64,000 bases of DNA, taken from Deinobacterium chartae (GTDB lineage Bacteria > Deinococcota > Deinococci > Deinococcales > Deinococcaceae). Shown piece after piece: positions 1 to 8,286 of this stretch. The notes under the pieces were generated by a model, which saw nothing but the letters and a program-made list of their open reading frames with translations, had not been told where the DNA came from and searched no databases. Numbering within the stretch: the first letter of the stretch is position 1; each line of letters opens with the position of its first letter. The stretch lies in contig NZ_JACHHG010000005.1 in NCBI RefSeq assembly GCF_014202645.1, positions 62,001 to 126,000 of the forward strand, in the 5' to 3' direction. The position numbers were made by a program, and so were the translations under genes.

Positions 1-149
1 AGCGCACGGGCAAACTGACCCGGGGCATCGTCAAGGACCTGCTGACCAGCTCGCCTACCCACCCGCACGGCATCAAGGTGCGCCTCGAGAACGGCCTGGT
101 CGGACGGGTCAAGCACATTCACGGTACGGCGGACCCCAACACCCGCTGA
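1..149 (+). CDS. YwbE family protein, 3' end only
   Basis: The gene enters from the left edge; the reading frame starts at base 3 and stops at TGA 147-149. The visible 48 residues contain RTGKLTRGIVKD and HPHGIKVRLE followed by GLVGRVKHI, which is the core of the short YwbE (DUF2196) proteins of about 60-70 residues. Only the first 15-20 residues are therefore missing. The molecular function of the family is not known. The next gene starts about 145 bases downstream after a weak hairpin, so this is probably the end of a transcription unit. Confidence 0.8.
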   Translation, partial: RTGKLTRGIVKDLLTSSPTHPHGIKVRLENGLVGRVKHIHGTADPNTR

Positions 150-154
150 GCGGA

Positions 155-180
155 GCCCTGCCGAAGGAGCAGGCCCCTTT
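155..180 (+). terminator. Weak hairpin with T-run after ywbE-like gene
   Basis: CCTGC (157-161) pairs with GCAGG (169-173) around a 7-base loop, followed by CCCCTTTT. The stem is short, so termination here is only plausible. Confidence 0.4.
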
Positions 181-294
181 TGGCGCCCGGGCGAGCCTGT
201 CTGAACCGAGCTGTAAGAAACGCCCAAGATCGGTCAAACCGTTCCCGGGCGCGCTCTCAGGCGGCCACGTTAACCTTCGGCCAGGAGGTGCGTG

Positions 295-1248
295 ATGCAG
301 ACGGAACCCCTCAGGCGGCCCGGACGTGCGGAAGTCGCGCCCGGCGTGGCACGGCTGCGCTGCGCCATCGTGAACGTGTACTTTCTGGGCGAGCCCGGCG
401 GCCCATGGATCTTGGTGGACACCGGGCTGCCCGGTTTTGCCCGCCTTATTCGCAAGGCGGCCGAGACCCGCTTCGGTCAGGGTGCACGGCCCGAGGCCAT
501 CGTGCTCACGCACGGGCATTTTGACCACGTGGGTTCGCTCGAGGCCCTGCTGCGGGTATGGGACGTGCCGGTCTACGCGCACGAGCGCGAACTGCCGTTC
601 CTGACCGGAGCGGCCAGTTACCCGCCGCCGGACCCGTGGGTCGGCGGCGGCATGGCGCTGTCTTCCCCGCTGTTTCCGCGTTCCCCGCTGCACCTGGGAG
701 CGCGGGTGCGCGCGCTGCACGCCGACTTTTCGCTGCCCGCCCTGCCCGAGTGGCGCTGGATTCACACGCCCGGGCACTCGGCCGGGCACGTCTCGCTGTT
801 TCGGGACTCGGACCGGGTGCTGGTCGCCGGCGACGCCTTCGTGACCACCCGGCAAGAATCGCTGCTCTCGGCGCTGCTGCAACGCCGCAAACTGAGCGGA
901 CCGCCCGCCTACTTCACGCCCAACTGGACCGACGCGCGCGCCTCGGTAGAGCGCCTGGCCGCGCTCGAGCCCGAGGTGGCCGCCACCGGCCACGGCGTGC
1001 CGATGCGCGGCCGACGGCTGCAACGCGGCCTCAAGAAGCTCGCCAAGAGCTTCGAGCGCCGCGCGGTGCCGCGCGGCGGGCGCTACGTGGGCCACGCGGC
1101 CTACACCGACGCCGAAGCGCGCCAGGTCGCTCCGCCCACTCCGCCCCGGCCGCGCGCGCTGTCCGGGCTGGTCGCCACGCTGCTGGCCCTGTGGTGGCTG
1201 CGCCGCCGCCGTGTGCGGGCGCATCAGCAGGAACTGCACTTCGGCTGA
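295..1248 (+). CDS. MBL-fold metallo-hydrolase with C-terminal hydrophobic tail
   Basis: This 317-residue protein has the metallo-beta-lactamase signature THGHFDH near residue 64, a second metal histidine in HTPGHSAGH, the Asp of VAGDAF, and a late His in ATGHG. These are the usual dinuclear metal ligands of the glyoxalase II-like MBL superfamily. The substrate cannot be told. The last 30 residues contain a short hydrophobic stretch followed by an Arg cluster (WWLRRRRVR), which could tether the protein to the inner face of the membrane; this is unusual for the family. AGGAGG at 283-288 lies 6 bases before ATG 295; a GTG at 292 is in frame but fits the ribosome site less well. It converges on the dehydratase-like gene. 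Confidence 0.85.
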   Translation: MQTEPLRRPGRAEVAPGVARLRCAIVNVYFLGEPGGPWILVDTGLPGFARLIRKAAETRFGQGARPEAIVLTHGHFDHVGSLEALLRVWDVPVYAHERELPFLTGAASYPPPDPWVGGGMALSSPLFPRSPLHLGARVRALHADFSLPALPEWRWIHTPGHSAGHVSLFRDSDRVLVAGDAFVTTRQESLLSALLQRRKLSGPPAYFTPNWTDARASVERLAALEPEVAATGHGVPMRGRRLQRGLKKLAKSFERRAVPRGGRYVGHAAYTDAEARQVAPPTPPRPRALSGLVATLLALWWLRRRRVRAHQQELHFG

Positions 1249-1259
1249 GCCTCGAGGCC

Positions 1260-2225
1260 CTAGGCTTCGGCCAGCACCCGGGTCAGCAGCGACGCCTCCA
1301 CGGTCCCGCCGCTCACGACCGCGACCGTGCCGGAACCGCGCAGCTCGGGGCGCAAGCCCGCCGCGACGCTCACGGCCCCGCTGGGTTCGGCCACCACGCG
1401 AGCCTCGAGCAGCGCGCGGCGCATGGCCTGCAGCATCTCCTCCTCGCTCACGGTCACGATGTCGTCCACCAACGCCTGCAGGTGCAGCCAGTTCAGCTCG
1501 CCCACCTGCCCGACCCGCAGGCCGTCGGCCAGGGTGCGCGCCGTCTGAGCGGGCGCCCAGGCCACGCGCTCGCCCGCGCGCAGGCTGTCGCGCGCGTCCG
1601 CGGCCAACTCGGGTTCCACCCCGATCACCCGCACCGACGGCTTGAGCCGCTTGATCGCCGCGGCCACGCCCGAAATCAGCCCGCCGCCGCTCACCGGGAC
1701 CAGCACGGTCTGCAGTCCGGGCAGGTCCTCGAGGATCTCGAGGCCCACCGTGCCCGCACCGGCGATGATCCGGCGGTCATCGTAGGGCAAAACGGGCACC
1801 AGTCCCTGCTCGAGGACCAGTTGTTCGGTGCGTTGCTCGCGCGCCTCGTGCGAGGCTTCCACCACCACGACCTCGGCTCCCAGCGCGCGCGTGCGCTCGA
1901 ACTTGACCGCCGGGGCGTTCTCGGGCATCACCACCACCGCGCGCACCCCCAGCGCGGCAGCGGCCCAGGCCACCGCCTGAGCGTGGTTGCCGCTCGAATG
2001 CGCCACCACCCCGCGCGCCCGCTCGGCCTCGCTCAGGCCCAGCAGCACGTTCAGGGCCCCGCGCAACTTGAACGCCCCGGTGGGCTGCAGGTTCTCGGCC
2101 TTGAGGTGCAGCGCCTCGCCGGGAAACGGCAGCAGCGGTGTGCGCAGCGCGTGGCCGCGCAGGCGGTCGGCTGCCTGCTGGATCTCGGACAGGGTCACCA
2201 GGATGTCGGGCACGCTGAGGGTCAT
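1260..2225 (-). CDS. Threonine dehydratase / serine racemase-like PLP enzyme
   Basis: This 321-residue protein is a fold-type II pyridoxal-phosphate enzyme. The PLP lysine sits in GAFKLRGALN near residue 50, the substrate loop is SSGNHAQ, and the phosphate-binding glycine loop is SGGGLISG. Such enzymes deaminate threonine or serine to 2-oxo acids, or racemise serine. It lacks the C-terminal ACT regulatory domain of biosynthetic IlvA, so it resembles catabolic threonine dehydratase, hydroxyaspartate ammonia-lyase or serine racemase. The start was placed at ATG 2223-2225 because AGGAGG lies just upstream; the open frame continues but without family similarity. It follows the FKBP gene on the same strand after about 90 bases. 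Confidence 0.85.
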   Translation of the reverse strand: MTLSVPDILVTLSEIQQAADRLRGHALRTPLLPFPGEALHLKAENLQPTGAFKLRGALNVLLGLSEAERARGVVAHSSGNHAQAVAWAAAALGVRAVVVMPENAPAVKFERTRALGAEVVVVEASHEAREQRTEQLVLEQGLVPVLPYDDRRIIAGAGTVGLEILEDLPGLQTVLVPVSGGGLISGVAAAIKRLKPSVRVIGVEPELAADARDSLRAGERVAWAPAQTARTLADGLRVGQVGELNWLHLQALVDDIVTVSEEEMLQAMRRALLEARVVAEPSGAVSVAAGLRPELRGSGTVAVVSGGTVEASLLTRVLAEA

Positions 2226-2314
2226 GGGTTGTCCTCCTGCGCGCAGCTTAACCTGTTCCGGCCCCGCAACGGGAGGGACGGCCCCCAAGGAGGCCGCCCG
2301 CTTGGACACCGGGT

Positions 2315-2641
2315 TCAGCGCAGGCCGAGCAGTTCGACCTCGAACACCAGCGTGGCGTTCGGCGGGATCACCCCGCCCGCGCCGCGCGCGCCGTAGCCGT
2401 ACTCGGGCGGCAGGGTCATGCGCACCTTGTCGCCCACCCGCATCTGGGCCACACCCTCGTCCCAGCCGCGAATGACGTAACCGGCGCCCAGCGGAAACTC
2501 GAACGGCTCGTCGCGGTCCACCGAGGAGTCGAATTTGGTGCCGTCGAGCAGCCAGCCGGTGTAGTGCACGGTGGCCATCTGCCCCGCCTGGGCCTGCGGG
2601 CCAAGGCCCTCTTGGAGTCGCTCGATCTTCAGTTCGTTCAT
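2315..2641 (-). CDS. FKBP-type peptidyl-prolyl cis-trans isomerase
   Basis: This 108-residue protein is a single FKBP domain of standard length. Visible signatures are [16 protein letters not shown], the [15 protein letters not shown] segment that lines the proline pocket, and [10 protein letters not shown]. It catalyses cis-trans isomerisation of X-Pro bonds and has no signal peptide, so it should act in the cytoplasm. The start at 2641 is supported by GAAGGAGGAA immediately upstream; the longer open frame adds an Arg-rich non-homologous extension. It may be co-transcribed with the dehydratase-like gene downstream. Confidence 0.93.
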   Translation of the reverse strand: MNELKIERLQEGLGPQAQAGQMATVHYTGWLLDGTKFDSSVDRDEPFEFPLGAGYVIRGWDEGVAQMRVGDKVRMTLPPEYGYGARGAGGVIPPNATLVFEVELLGLR

Positions 2642-2748
2642 TGCCTTCCTCCTTCTCGCGGCCCGAGCCGCGCGTAACGCGCACCTTACCGTAACCACCG
2701 ACCTGTCACAAGCGCAGTCGGCCCGGGCATGTTTAACTGAAAGTCATC

Positions 2749-3885
2749 ATGCACACCCGCGCGCACGAATACATCGTCATCGGAGCGGGCGGCACCGGAG
2801 CCGCCACCGCCTACGAACTGGCCCGCACCGGACACGACGTGTTGCTGCTCGAGCAGTTCACGATCGGTCACGACCGCGGCTCGAGCTTCGGGCCGAGCCG
2901 CATCTTCCGCTTTGCCTACGAGGAGCCCGACTACGCCCGGCTGGCGGCCTCGGCCCTCGAGGCCTGGCGCGACCTCGAGGCCGACGCGGGCGCGCGGCTG
3001 CTGTGGCAGACCGGCGGCTTGGACCTCGGGCCGCACGGCGTCCGCAGCCTGCAGCGCACCGCCGACACGCTCGCAGAAATCGGACATGCGGGGACGTGGC
3101 TGGACGCAAACGAGTTGCAGCGCCGCTATCCGCAGTGGCGCGTTCCGGACGACTGGGCCGCGCTTTACAGCGAGCACGCCGGGATCGTGAATCCTTCGCT
3201 CACCGTGGAGCTGCTGGCGGCCATGACCCGCGTGCACGGCGGCACCGTGCTCGAGCGCACCCCGGTCGTGCGCCTCGAGCTGGGCCCCACACCGGTGGTG
3301 CACACCGAGCGCGGGCGCTTCGCCGCGCGACGGGTGGTGGTGGCCGCAGGCGGCTGGCTGCCCACGCTGTTTCCGCAACTGGGCAAGGCGCTGCGGGTCA
3401 GCCTCGAGGCGACGATGTTCTTTCGCCCGCGGAACCTGGCGGACTTCGCGCCCGAACGCTTTCCGATTTTTATCGCGCACGACCGCTCGCAGGCCTACGG
3501 CTTTCCGGCCTTCGGGCTGCCCGGCGTGAAGATCGCCCTGCACGGCAGCGGCCCTGCGGTGGACGCCGACGCGCGCCCGCTGGACGTGGCACCGGACATG
3601 ATCGAGCGCGCACGCGCTTTTCTGGAGCGGCACCTGCCCGCTGCGGCAGGCCCGCTGATGGAGGCCCGGACCTGCCTGTACACCAACGCACCCGCCGAGG
3701 ACTTCGTGCTGCTGCCGCACCCGCGTTCGGAGGCGGTGCTGATCGCCTCCCCGTGTTCGGGCCACGGCTTCAAGTTCGTGCCGCTTACCGGCCGGATCGT
3801 GGCGGCCGCCGCGCGCGGCGAGGCGCACCCGGGCTGGCTGGACCGCTTCCGCTCTCCCGAGGTCCAGGCCGCACTGAACGGCTGA
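2749..3885 (+). CDS. Monomeric sarcosine oxidase / N-methyltryptophan oxidase-like flavoenzyme
   Basis: This 378-residue FAD-dependent amine oxidase has an N-terminal dinucleotide fold (VIGAGGTGAATAYEL, residues about 10-24) followed by GSSFGPSRIFR, the variant of the GSSHG-SRIIR motif of SoxA/SolA enzymes. The motif TCLYTNAP near residue 308 contains the cysteine that carries the covalent FAD in monomeric sarcosine oxidase. It should oxidise N-methylated amino acids with release of formaldehyde and hydrogen peroxide; the exact substrate is not readable. No clear Shine-Dalgarno site precedes ATG 2749. The stop lies 2 bases from that of the convergent ABC transporter gene. Confidence 0.87.
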   Translation: MHTRAHEYIVIGAGGTGAATAYELARTGHDVLLLEQFTIGHDRGSSFGPSRIFRFAYEEPDYARLAASALEAWRDLEADAGARLLWQTGGLDLGPHGVRSLQRTADTLAEIGHAGTWLDANELQRRYPQWRVPDDWAALYSEHAGIVNPSLTVELLAAMTRVHGGTVLERTPVVRLELGPTPVVHTERGRFAARRVVVAAGGWLPTLFPQLGKALRVSLEATMFFRPRNLADFAPERFPIFIAHDRSQAYGFPAFGLPGVKIALHGSGPAVDADARPLDVAPDMIERARAFLERHLPAAAGPLMEARTCLYTNAPAEDFVLLPHPRSEAVLIASPCSGHGFKFVPLTGRIVAAAARGEAHPGWLDRFRSPEVQAALNG

Positions 3886-3887
3886 AT

Positions 3888-4928
3888 TCAGGAACTGCGC
3901 ACCACCCGCGCCGTCCCCTCGAGGCGCAGACCCACCCGGCTTCCTTCGGGCCTCGGCCTGCTGCCCGCCTCGCGGACGCGCAGCTCGAGGCCGCCCTCGA
4001 GGCGCAGCAGGTAGCTGGCGTCGTGCCCGAGGTATTCGCGCGCGATGACCTCGGCGCTAGCCCGCGTGGGGTCGGGGGCTTCAAGGCGCAGGTGCTCGGG
4101 GCGCACACTCAGCAGCACCGGCCCGTAGGCGGGCTCATGAAGCGGCAGTTCGCCCAGGGCGGTACGGGCGGTGAGGCCGTGCGCACTGCCGGGCAGCAGG
4201 TTGCTGTGTCCCAAAAACGATGCCACGAACGCGGTACGCGGTGCTTGGTACACCTGCTCGGGCGGGCCGCTCTGCTCGATGCGGCCCGCCCGCATCACCA
4301 CCACCCGGTCCGAGAAGGCCAGCGCTTCTTCCTGGTCGTGCGTGACCAGCAGAGCACTCGCTCCCGCACGGCGCAAGATGGCGCGCACCTCGGCGCGGGT
4401 GTGCCTGCGCAGCGCGGCGTCCAGGTTCGAGAACGGCTCGTCGAGCAAGATCAGCTGCGGCGCGCGGGCCAGCGCACGGGCAATGGCCACCCGCTGCTGC
4501 TGCCCACCCGAGAGTTCGTGCGGCCAGCGGCGCTCGAACACGGTCAGGCCCACCAGCGCCAGGGCGCGGCGCGCCTGCTCGCGGCGCGCTGCGCCGCGCA
4601 GGGCACTCAGCCCGAACATCACGTTGCCCAACACACTCAGGTGCGGAAACAGCGCGTAATCCTGAAAGACCATGCCCACCCCGCGCCGTTCGGGCGGCAC
4701 AAACCGGTTCTCCGAGGCGAGCTCGCGCCCCTCGAGGACGATGCGGCCCGCATCGGGCCGCTCGAACCCGGCGATCAGGCGCAAGGTGGTGGTCTTGCCG
4801 CAGCCCGAGGGACCCAGCAGCGAGACCAGTTCGCCCGGCTGCACGGTCAGGTCAAGATCCTCGAGGACCGGGGGCAGGCCGGGTCCGTAGCGCTTGCAAA
4901 CCGCGTGCAGCTCGAGCGCAGCGGTCAC
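3888..4928 (-). CDS. fbpC: Ferric iron ABC transporter ATP-binding protein
   Basis: This 346-residue ATPase has Walker A (GPSGCGKTT, about residue 39), Q-loop, signature LSGGQQQRVAIARALA, Walker B LILLDEPFSNLD and switch histidine in LVTHDQEEA. About 110 C-terminal residues form a TOBE-like regulatory domain, as in FbpC/PotA-type importers. It energises the permease encoded directly upstream; its GTG start overlaps the permease stop by 4 bases (GTGA), implying translational coupling. It is the last gene of the fbpA-B-C operon. Substrate assignment to Fe3+ rests on the binding protein; thiamine or spermidine importers have similar ATPases. Confidence 0.88.
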   Translation of the reverse strand: MTAALELHAVCKRYGPGLPPVLEDLDLTVQPGELVSLLGPSGCGKTTTLRLIAGFERPDAGRIVLEGRELASENRFVPPERRGVGMVFQDYALFPHLSVLGNVMFGLSALRGAARREQARRALALVGLTVFERRWPHELSGGQQQRVAIARALARAPQLILLDEPFSNLDAALRRHTRAEVRAILRRAGASALLVTHDQEEALAFSDRVVVMRAGRIEQSGPPEQVYQAPRTAFVASFLGHSNLLPGSAHGLTARTALGELPLHEPAYGPVLLSVRPEHLRLEAPDPTRASAEVIAREYLGHDASYLLRLEGGLELRVREAGSRPRPEGSRVGLRLEGTARVVRSS

Positions 4929-6520
4929 TGCGGCTCACGCTCCCCGCGCAGGATCAGCGCAACGGCGGCGGTGGACGCGGCGACCAGCAGCAGCGCCGGA
5001 GCGGCCGCGCGTGCGAAGAAAGCCTCGGAAGCGGCTGCCCACACCTCGGTGGCCAACGTCTCGAAGCCGGTCGGGGCCAGCAGCAGGGTCACGGGCAGCT
5101 CTTTCATGGTGGTCAAGAAGGTGAGGGCTGCAGCGGCCAGCGCGCCCGAGCGCAGCAGCGGCACGGTGACGCGCCACGTGGCCTGTGCGGCCGAGCAGCC
5201 CAGCAGCCGCGCGGCCTCCTCGAGGTGTGGGTTCACGCCGAGCAGCGCCGTGCGCAGCACGGCGAGCGTCTGCGGCAAGAAGCGCACCGTGTAGGCGAAC
5301 AGCAGCAGCGCGAAGGTCTGGTACAACCCGGGCAGGTAGCGCGCCCCGAAAAACACCAGCGACAGGGCGACCACGATGGGCGGCAGCGCGTTGCCGGAGA
5401 AGGCCAGCCGCTCGATCAGAACGGACAGCACGCTGCGGTGCCGCACCGCCAAGATCGCGACCGGCAGCGCGGCCAGCAGGGTCAGGAGCGCAGCGGCCGC
5501 GCTCACCGCCACGCTTGAGACGGCCGGCAGCAGCAGGTCGCGGCCCAGCTCGAGGCCGGGCAGGCCGCGCAGCAGCCACACGATCAGCACGGTCAGCGGC
5601 AGCAGCAGGGCCAGCAGGGTCACGGCCGCTACCAGCGTGCAGGCGGCCCAGCGCCAAGGCCCCAGCAAAACCCGCAGGGGGGGCCTGCGCGTTCCGCTGC
5701 CGCTGCGGTACAGCACCCGTGGCCCGCGCAGGCGCGCCTCGAGCAGCATCAAGAGTGCCGCGAAACCCACCAGAACGAGGGCCAGCACGGCCGCCAGGCT
5801 GCGGTCAAAAGCCCCCTGGTACTGCACGTAGATGGCGCGGCTGAAGGTGTCGTACTGCAGCAGTGCCACCGCGCCAAAGTCGGACACGGTATACAGGGCC
5901 ACCAGCAGGCCTCCCCCGGTCAGCGCGGGGCGCAACGCGGGCAGCACTGTCCGCCCGAACGCGCTCCAGCCGCCGTGCCCCAGGCTGCGCGCAGCCTCCC
6001 ACAGCGCCGGGTCAAAGTCCCGCAGCGCGGCGCGCAGCGCCAGGTAGACGTACGGATAGGTAAACAGCGTGAGCGCCAGCGTGGCCCCGCCCAAACCGTA
6101 CACGCCCTCCCAGCGCACACCCGTTGCCGCATCGAGCAGGCCACCGTGTCCCAGGGCTCCCAGCACCACATAACCGCCCACAAACGAGGGAAACACCATC
6201 GGCAGGGCCAGCAGCACGCCCCACGCCCGCCGCCCGGGCAGGTCGGTCGCGGCGGTCAGCCACGCCAACGGCAGCGACAGCACGGTGGACAGCAGTGTGA
6301 CCAGCGCCGTGAGCAGGGCAGTGTTTCCGAGTACCTCGAGGGTGCGCCCGGCCAGCGCAAACTCGAGCGCGCGCGGTCCGACCTCAGAGGCACGCAGCAA
6401 CAAATAGGCCAGCGGCAGCAGCACGGCCCCGCCGACCAGCGCGGCGGGCAGCGTCAGGTACGGCGGAAGGCTCACCCGCCGCTGGCGGGTGGAGGCGGTC
6501 TTGATCACTGCGTGCGACAT
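4925..6520 (-). CDS. fbpB: Ferric iron ABC transporter permease (fused two-domain)
   Basis: This protein of about 531 residues has roughly twelve hydrophobic segments in two homologous halves, each with a permease EAA-type loop (EAARSLGHGGW in the first half, EAARLLGCSAA in the second). The tandem arrangement is typical of FbpB/SfuB iron permeases. It forms the membrane channel that receives iron from the periplasmic protein. The start at 6520 (MSHAV) was chosen because the upstream extension is Arg/Cys-rich and overlaps fbpA; no good ribosome site is visible, so coupling to fbpA translation is likely. The stop overlaps the ATPase start by 4 bases. Confidence 0.88.
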   Translation of the reverse strand: MSHAVIKTASTRQRRVSLPPYLTLPAALVGGAVLLPLAYLLLRASEVGPRALEFALAGRTLEVLGNTALLTALVTLLSTVLSLPLAWLTAATDLPGRRAWGVLLALPMVFPSFVGGYVVLGALGHGGLLDAATGVRWEGVYGLGGATLALTLFTYPYVYLALRAALRDFDPALWEAARSLGHGGWSAFGRTVLPALRPALTGGGLLVALYTVSDFGAVALLQYDTFSRAIYVQYQGAFDRSLAAVLALVLVGFAALLMLLEARLRGPRVLYRSGSGTRRPPLRVLLGPWRWAACTLVAAVTLLALLLPLTVLIVWLLRGLPGLELGRDLLLPAVSSVAVSAAAALLTLLAALPVAILAVRHRSVLSVLIERLAFSGNALPPIVVALSLVFFGARYLPGLYQTFALLLFAYTVRFLPQTLAVLRTALLGVNPHLEEAARLLGCSAAQATWRVTVPLLRSGALAAAALTFLTTMKELPVTLLLAPTGFETLATEVWAAASEAFFARAAAPALLLVAASTAAVALILRGEREPQ

Positions 6521-6542
6521 GCCGTGAACCGGTCTGCGGGGC

Positions 6543-7532
6543 CTACAGCACGCCGGTTTTCTGCAGCAGCGCCACCGTGCCCTTGAGGTCATCGAGGTCG
6601 CTCAGATCCATATCGGGCGTGCGGATCTGCGCCAGCGGCAGCAGGTCGGCGGCAGGCCGTACCCCGGCGGCCAGCGGGTACTCGTAGGTCTGGCGTGCGA
6701 AGAACTCCTGCGCGGGTTTTGAGAGCAGGAAATTCACGAACCGCTCGGCAGCGGCGCGGTTTCTCGAGGACTTCAGCACGCCCGCGCCGGCCACGTTCAC
6801 CAGGTTGCCCGCGTCACCGGCCCGCATGAAGGCGTTGCGCACCGGGAAATCCGGGCCCTGATCCTTGAGAAAGTTGTACAGGTAGTAGTGGTTGACCAGC
6901 CCGAGCTGCACCTCGCCGCGCCCGAGGGCCTCGAGGACCGCGGTGTTGTTCTTGTAGACGCGCGGGTTGTTCGCCCTGACCCCGCGCAGCCACGCTTCGG
7001 CCCTGGCCTCGCCTTGGGTTTTGCGCAGCGCGGTCACCAGAGCCTGGAACGAGGCGTTGGTGGGTGCCCAGCCGATCTTGCCCTTCCAGCGCGGGTCGGT
7101 GAGATCCAAAACGCTCTGGGGCAGCTCGCGCGCACTCAGGGCGCGGGTGTTGTAGGCGATGACCCGGGCACGGCCCGAGACGCCAACCCACTCGCCGCGC
7201 GGCGAGGTGAAGGTCTTGTTGACCTTGCCGAGCACGCTGGCGGGCAGCGGGGCCAGGCGGCCTTCCTTGGAGAGCGCTCCCAGCGCCCCGGCGTCTTGCG
7301 AGAAGAACACGTCGGCGGGACTGTTGGAGCCCTCCTCGAGCAGGGTGGCGGCCAGTTGGGCCGAGTCGCCGTAGCGAATGCGAACCGAGATGCCCGGATT
7401 GGCCCGCTTGAACTGTTCGAGCAGCGGGCCGACCAGCGATTCGCTGCGTCCGCTGTAAACGGTCAGCGCGTTCTGGGCGGAGGCCAGGGGCAGGGCAGTC
7501 AGCAGAGCGAGAGTCAGGAAACTGAGACGCAT
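6543..7532 (-). CDS. fbpA: Ferric iron ABC transporter substrate-binding protein
   Basis: This 329-residue protein has a signal peptide (MRLSFLTLALLTALPLASA, cleaved before Q20) and the transferrin-like bacterial fold. LTVYSGRSESLV opens the first lobe, and the adjacent tyrosines of LVNHYYLYNF are the classical iron ligands of FbpA. It binds Fe3+ in the periplasm and hands it to FbpB. GAGGAGA lies just before the ATG. It is the first gene of the operon, about 145 bases downstream of a near-consensus promoter that overlaps an inverted repeat, which suggests metal-dependent control. Confidence 0.92.
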   Translation of the reverse strand: MRLSFLTLALLTALPLASAQNALTVYSGRSESLVGPLLEQFKRANPGISVRIRYGDSAQLAATLLEEGSNSPADVFFSQDAGALGALSKEGRLAPLPASVLGKVNKTFTSPRGEWVGVSGRARVIAYNTRALSARELPQSVLDLTDPRWKGKIGWAPTNASFQALVTALRKTQGEARAEAWLRGVRANNPRVYKNNTAVLEALGRGEVQLGLVNHYYLYNFLKDQGPDFPVRNAFMRAGDAGNLVNVAGAGVLKSSRNRAAAERFVNFLLSKPAQEFFARQTYEYPLAAGVRPAADLLPLAQIRTPDMDLSDLDDLKGTVALLQKTGVL

Positions 7533-7562
7533 GGGTTCTCCTCGAGGCAGGTTTCAGGGACA

Positions 7563-7581
7563 GCCCGCCACGCTGGCGGGC
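7563..7581 (-). promoter_or_regulatory. GC-rich hairpin in the fbpA leader
   Basis: GCCCGCCA (7563-7570) and TGGCGGGC (7574-7581) form a perfect 8-bp stem with a 3-base loop, ending 30 bases before the fbpA start in the transcript. There is no U-run, so it is not a standard terminator; it could affect translation or stability of the mRNA. Confidence 0.5.
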
Positions 7582-7676
7582 CGCAGGGCCGGGGATGAAG
7601 CGCTGCTAATGGCACGAGACGCACGACCTGGCACAAAGGAGGACCGGCCGCCACGTTGCTGGGGATGCCCCCTGAA

Positions 7677-7704
7677 TCTATAGTAACCCACTCGGATTTG
7701 TCAA
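7677..7704 (-). promoter_or_regulatory. Near-consensus sigma-A promoter of the fbpABC operon
   Basis: On the minus strand TTGACA (7699-7704) and TATAGA (7677-7682) are separated by 16 bases. The -35 box lies in an inverted repeat GGATTT (7694-7699) / AAATCC (7707-7712) with a 7-base centre. A repressor bound there would block RNA polymerase; an iron regulator is an inference. Confidence 0.75.
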
Positions 7705-7715
7705 TTAAATCCCAT

Positions 7716-8189
7716 TTAAGGTCGCACCCGGTCCGGCATCACGTAACGCTGAAGCAGCTCCGGTCCCTGCCACAAGCCCGAAAACTGCCGCAACAGGTAT
7801 GAATTTCCCACAGCACGGTACAGCGAGGGCGGCAGGTCACTGCTCGGGTAAGTTCCCAAACGAATCGGGAACGAGAACAACAGCGCGATGGTCACCGCCA
7901 GGCCGAGCACCGCGCCGCTCAGCCCGCCCAGCACCCACTGCACCGCCTCGGGCAGGCGAACATGTGCAACCGCACGGGGCAGCCAGGTCACCAGCCAACC
8001 CAGGATCAGGGCGGCTGGCAGTGCCAACACCGCATTGCGGGCGCTCAGGAACGTGATCAGCGGCCAGATGACCAGCAGCGCCAGCGCCCAGGCCACCCCG
8101 CCCACCCCGCGCCGCAGGCACAGCGTGAACACGCCTGCCCACAGCGCCACCAGCGCGGCGTCGAACCAGGTGATGCCGAGGGTCTCCAT
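7716..8189 (-). CDS. Small integral membrane protein, CvpA-like
   Basis: This 157-residue protein has four or five predicted membrane segments: about residues 10-25, 30-48, 55-70 and 85-108. The order and the opening pattern TWFDAALVALW resemble the CvpA family of small inner-membrane proteins, but the match is by shape rather than a diagnostic motif. The C-terminal 45 residues are hydrophilic, with GNSYLLRQFSG. Function is unknown. It is read away from the NarL-type regulator and ends just upstream of the fbpA promoter. The start has no ribosome site but a TATACT box 8 bases upstream, so it may be leaderless. Confidence 0.65.
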   Translation of the reverse strand: METLGITWFDAALVALWAGVFTLCLRRGVGGVAWALALLVIWPLITFLSARNAVLALPAALILGWLVTWLPRAVAHVRLPEAVQWVLGGLSGAVLGLAVTIALLFSFPIRLGTYPSSDLPPSLYRAVGNSYLLRQFSGLWQGPELLQRYVMPDRVRP

Positions 8190-8197
8190 GTGCTCTC

Positions 8198-8203
8198 AGT
8201 ATA
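8198..8203 (-). promoter_or_regulatory. -10 box for leaderless start of CvpA-like gene
   Basis: TATACT on the minus strand lies 8 bases before ATG at 8189; transcription would begin at or next to the start codon. Confidence 0.5.
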
Positions 8204-8274
8204 GCGACAGCGCGTGTCCGGCGAGCGGCCGGAATAATGTCATGACGACCGCTGCCACCGGCCCGGCTTACGGA

Positions 8275-8280
8275 TAGACT
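8275..8280 (+). promoter_or_regulatory. -10 box for leaderless NarL-type regulator
   Basis: TAGACT is followed by 6 bases and then ATG 8287, with no Shine-Dalgarno site; this is the spacing seen for leaderless mRNAs in Deinococcus. Confidence 0.55.
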
Positions 8281-8286
8281 GGGGTC

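Noticed and set aside
558-2396. 612-residue open frame on the plus strand over the MBL and dehydratase-like genes
   Set aside because: Composition is Ala/Arg/Gly-rich with no motif; it is a GC-driven shadow of the real genes on both strands.
2571-5294. 907-residue plus-strand frame
   Set aside because: It reads through the FKBP, sarcosine oxidase-like and iron ABC genes in other frames; no domain can be recognised.
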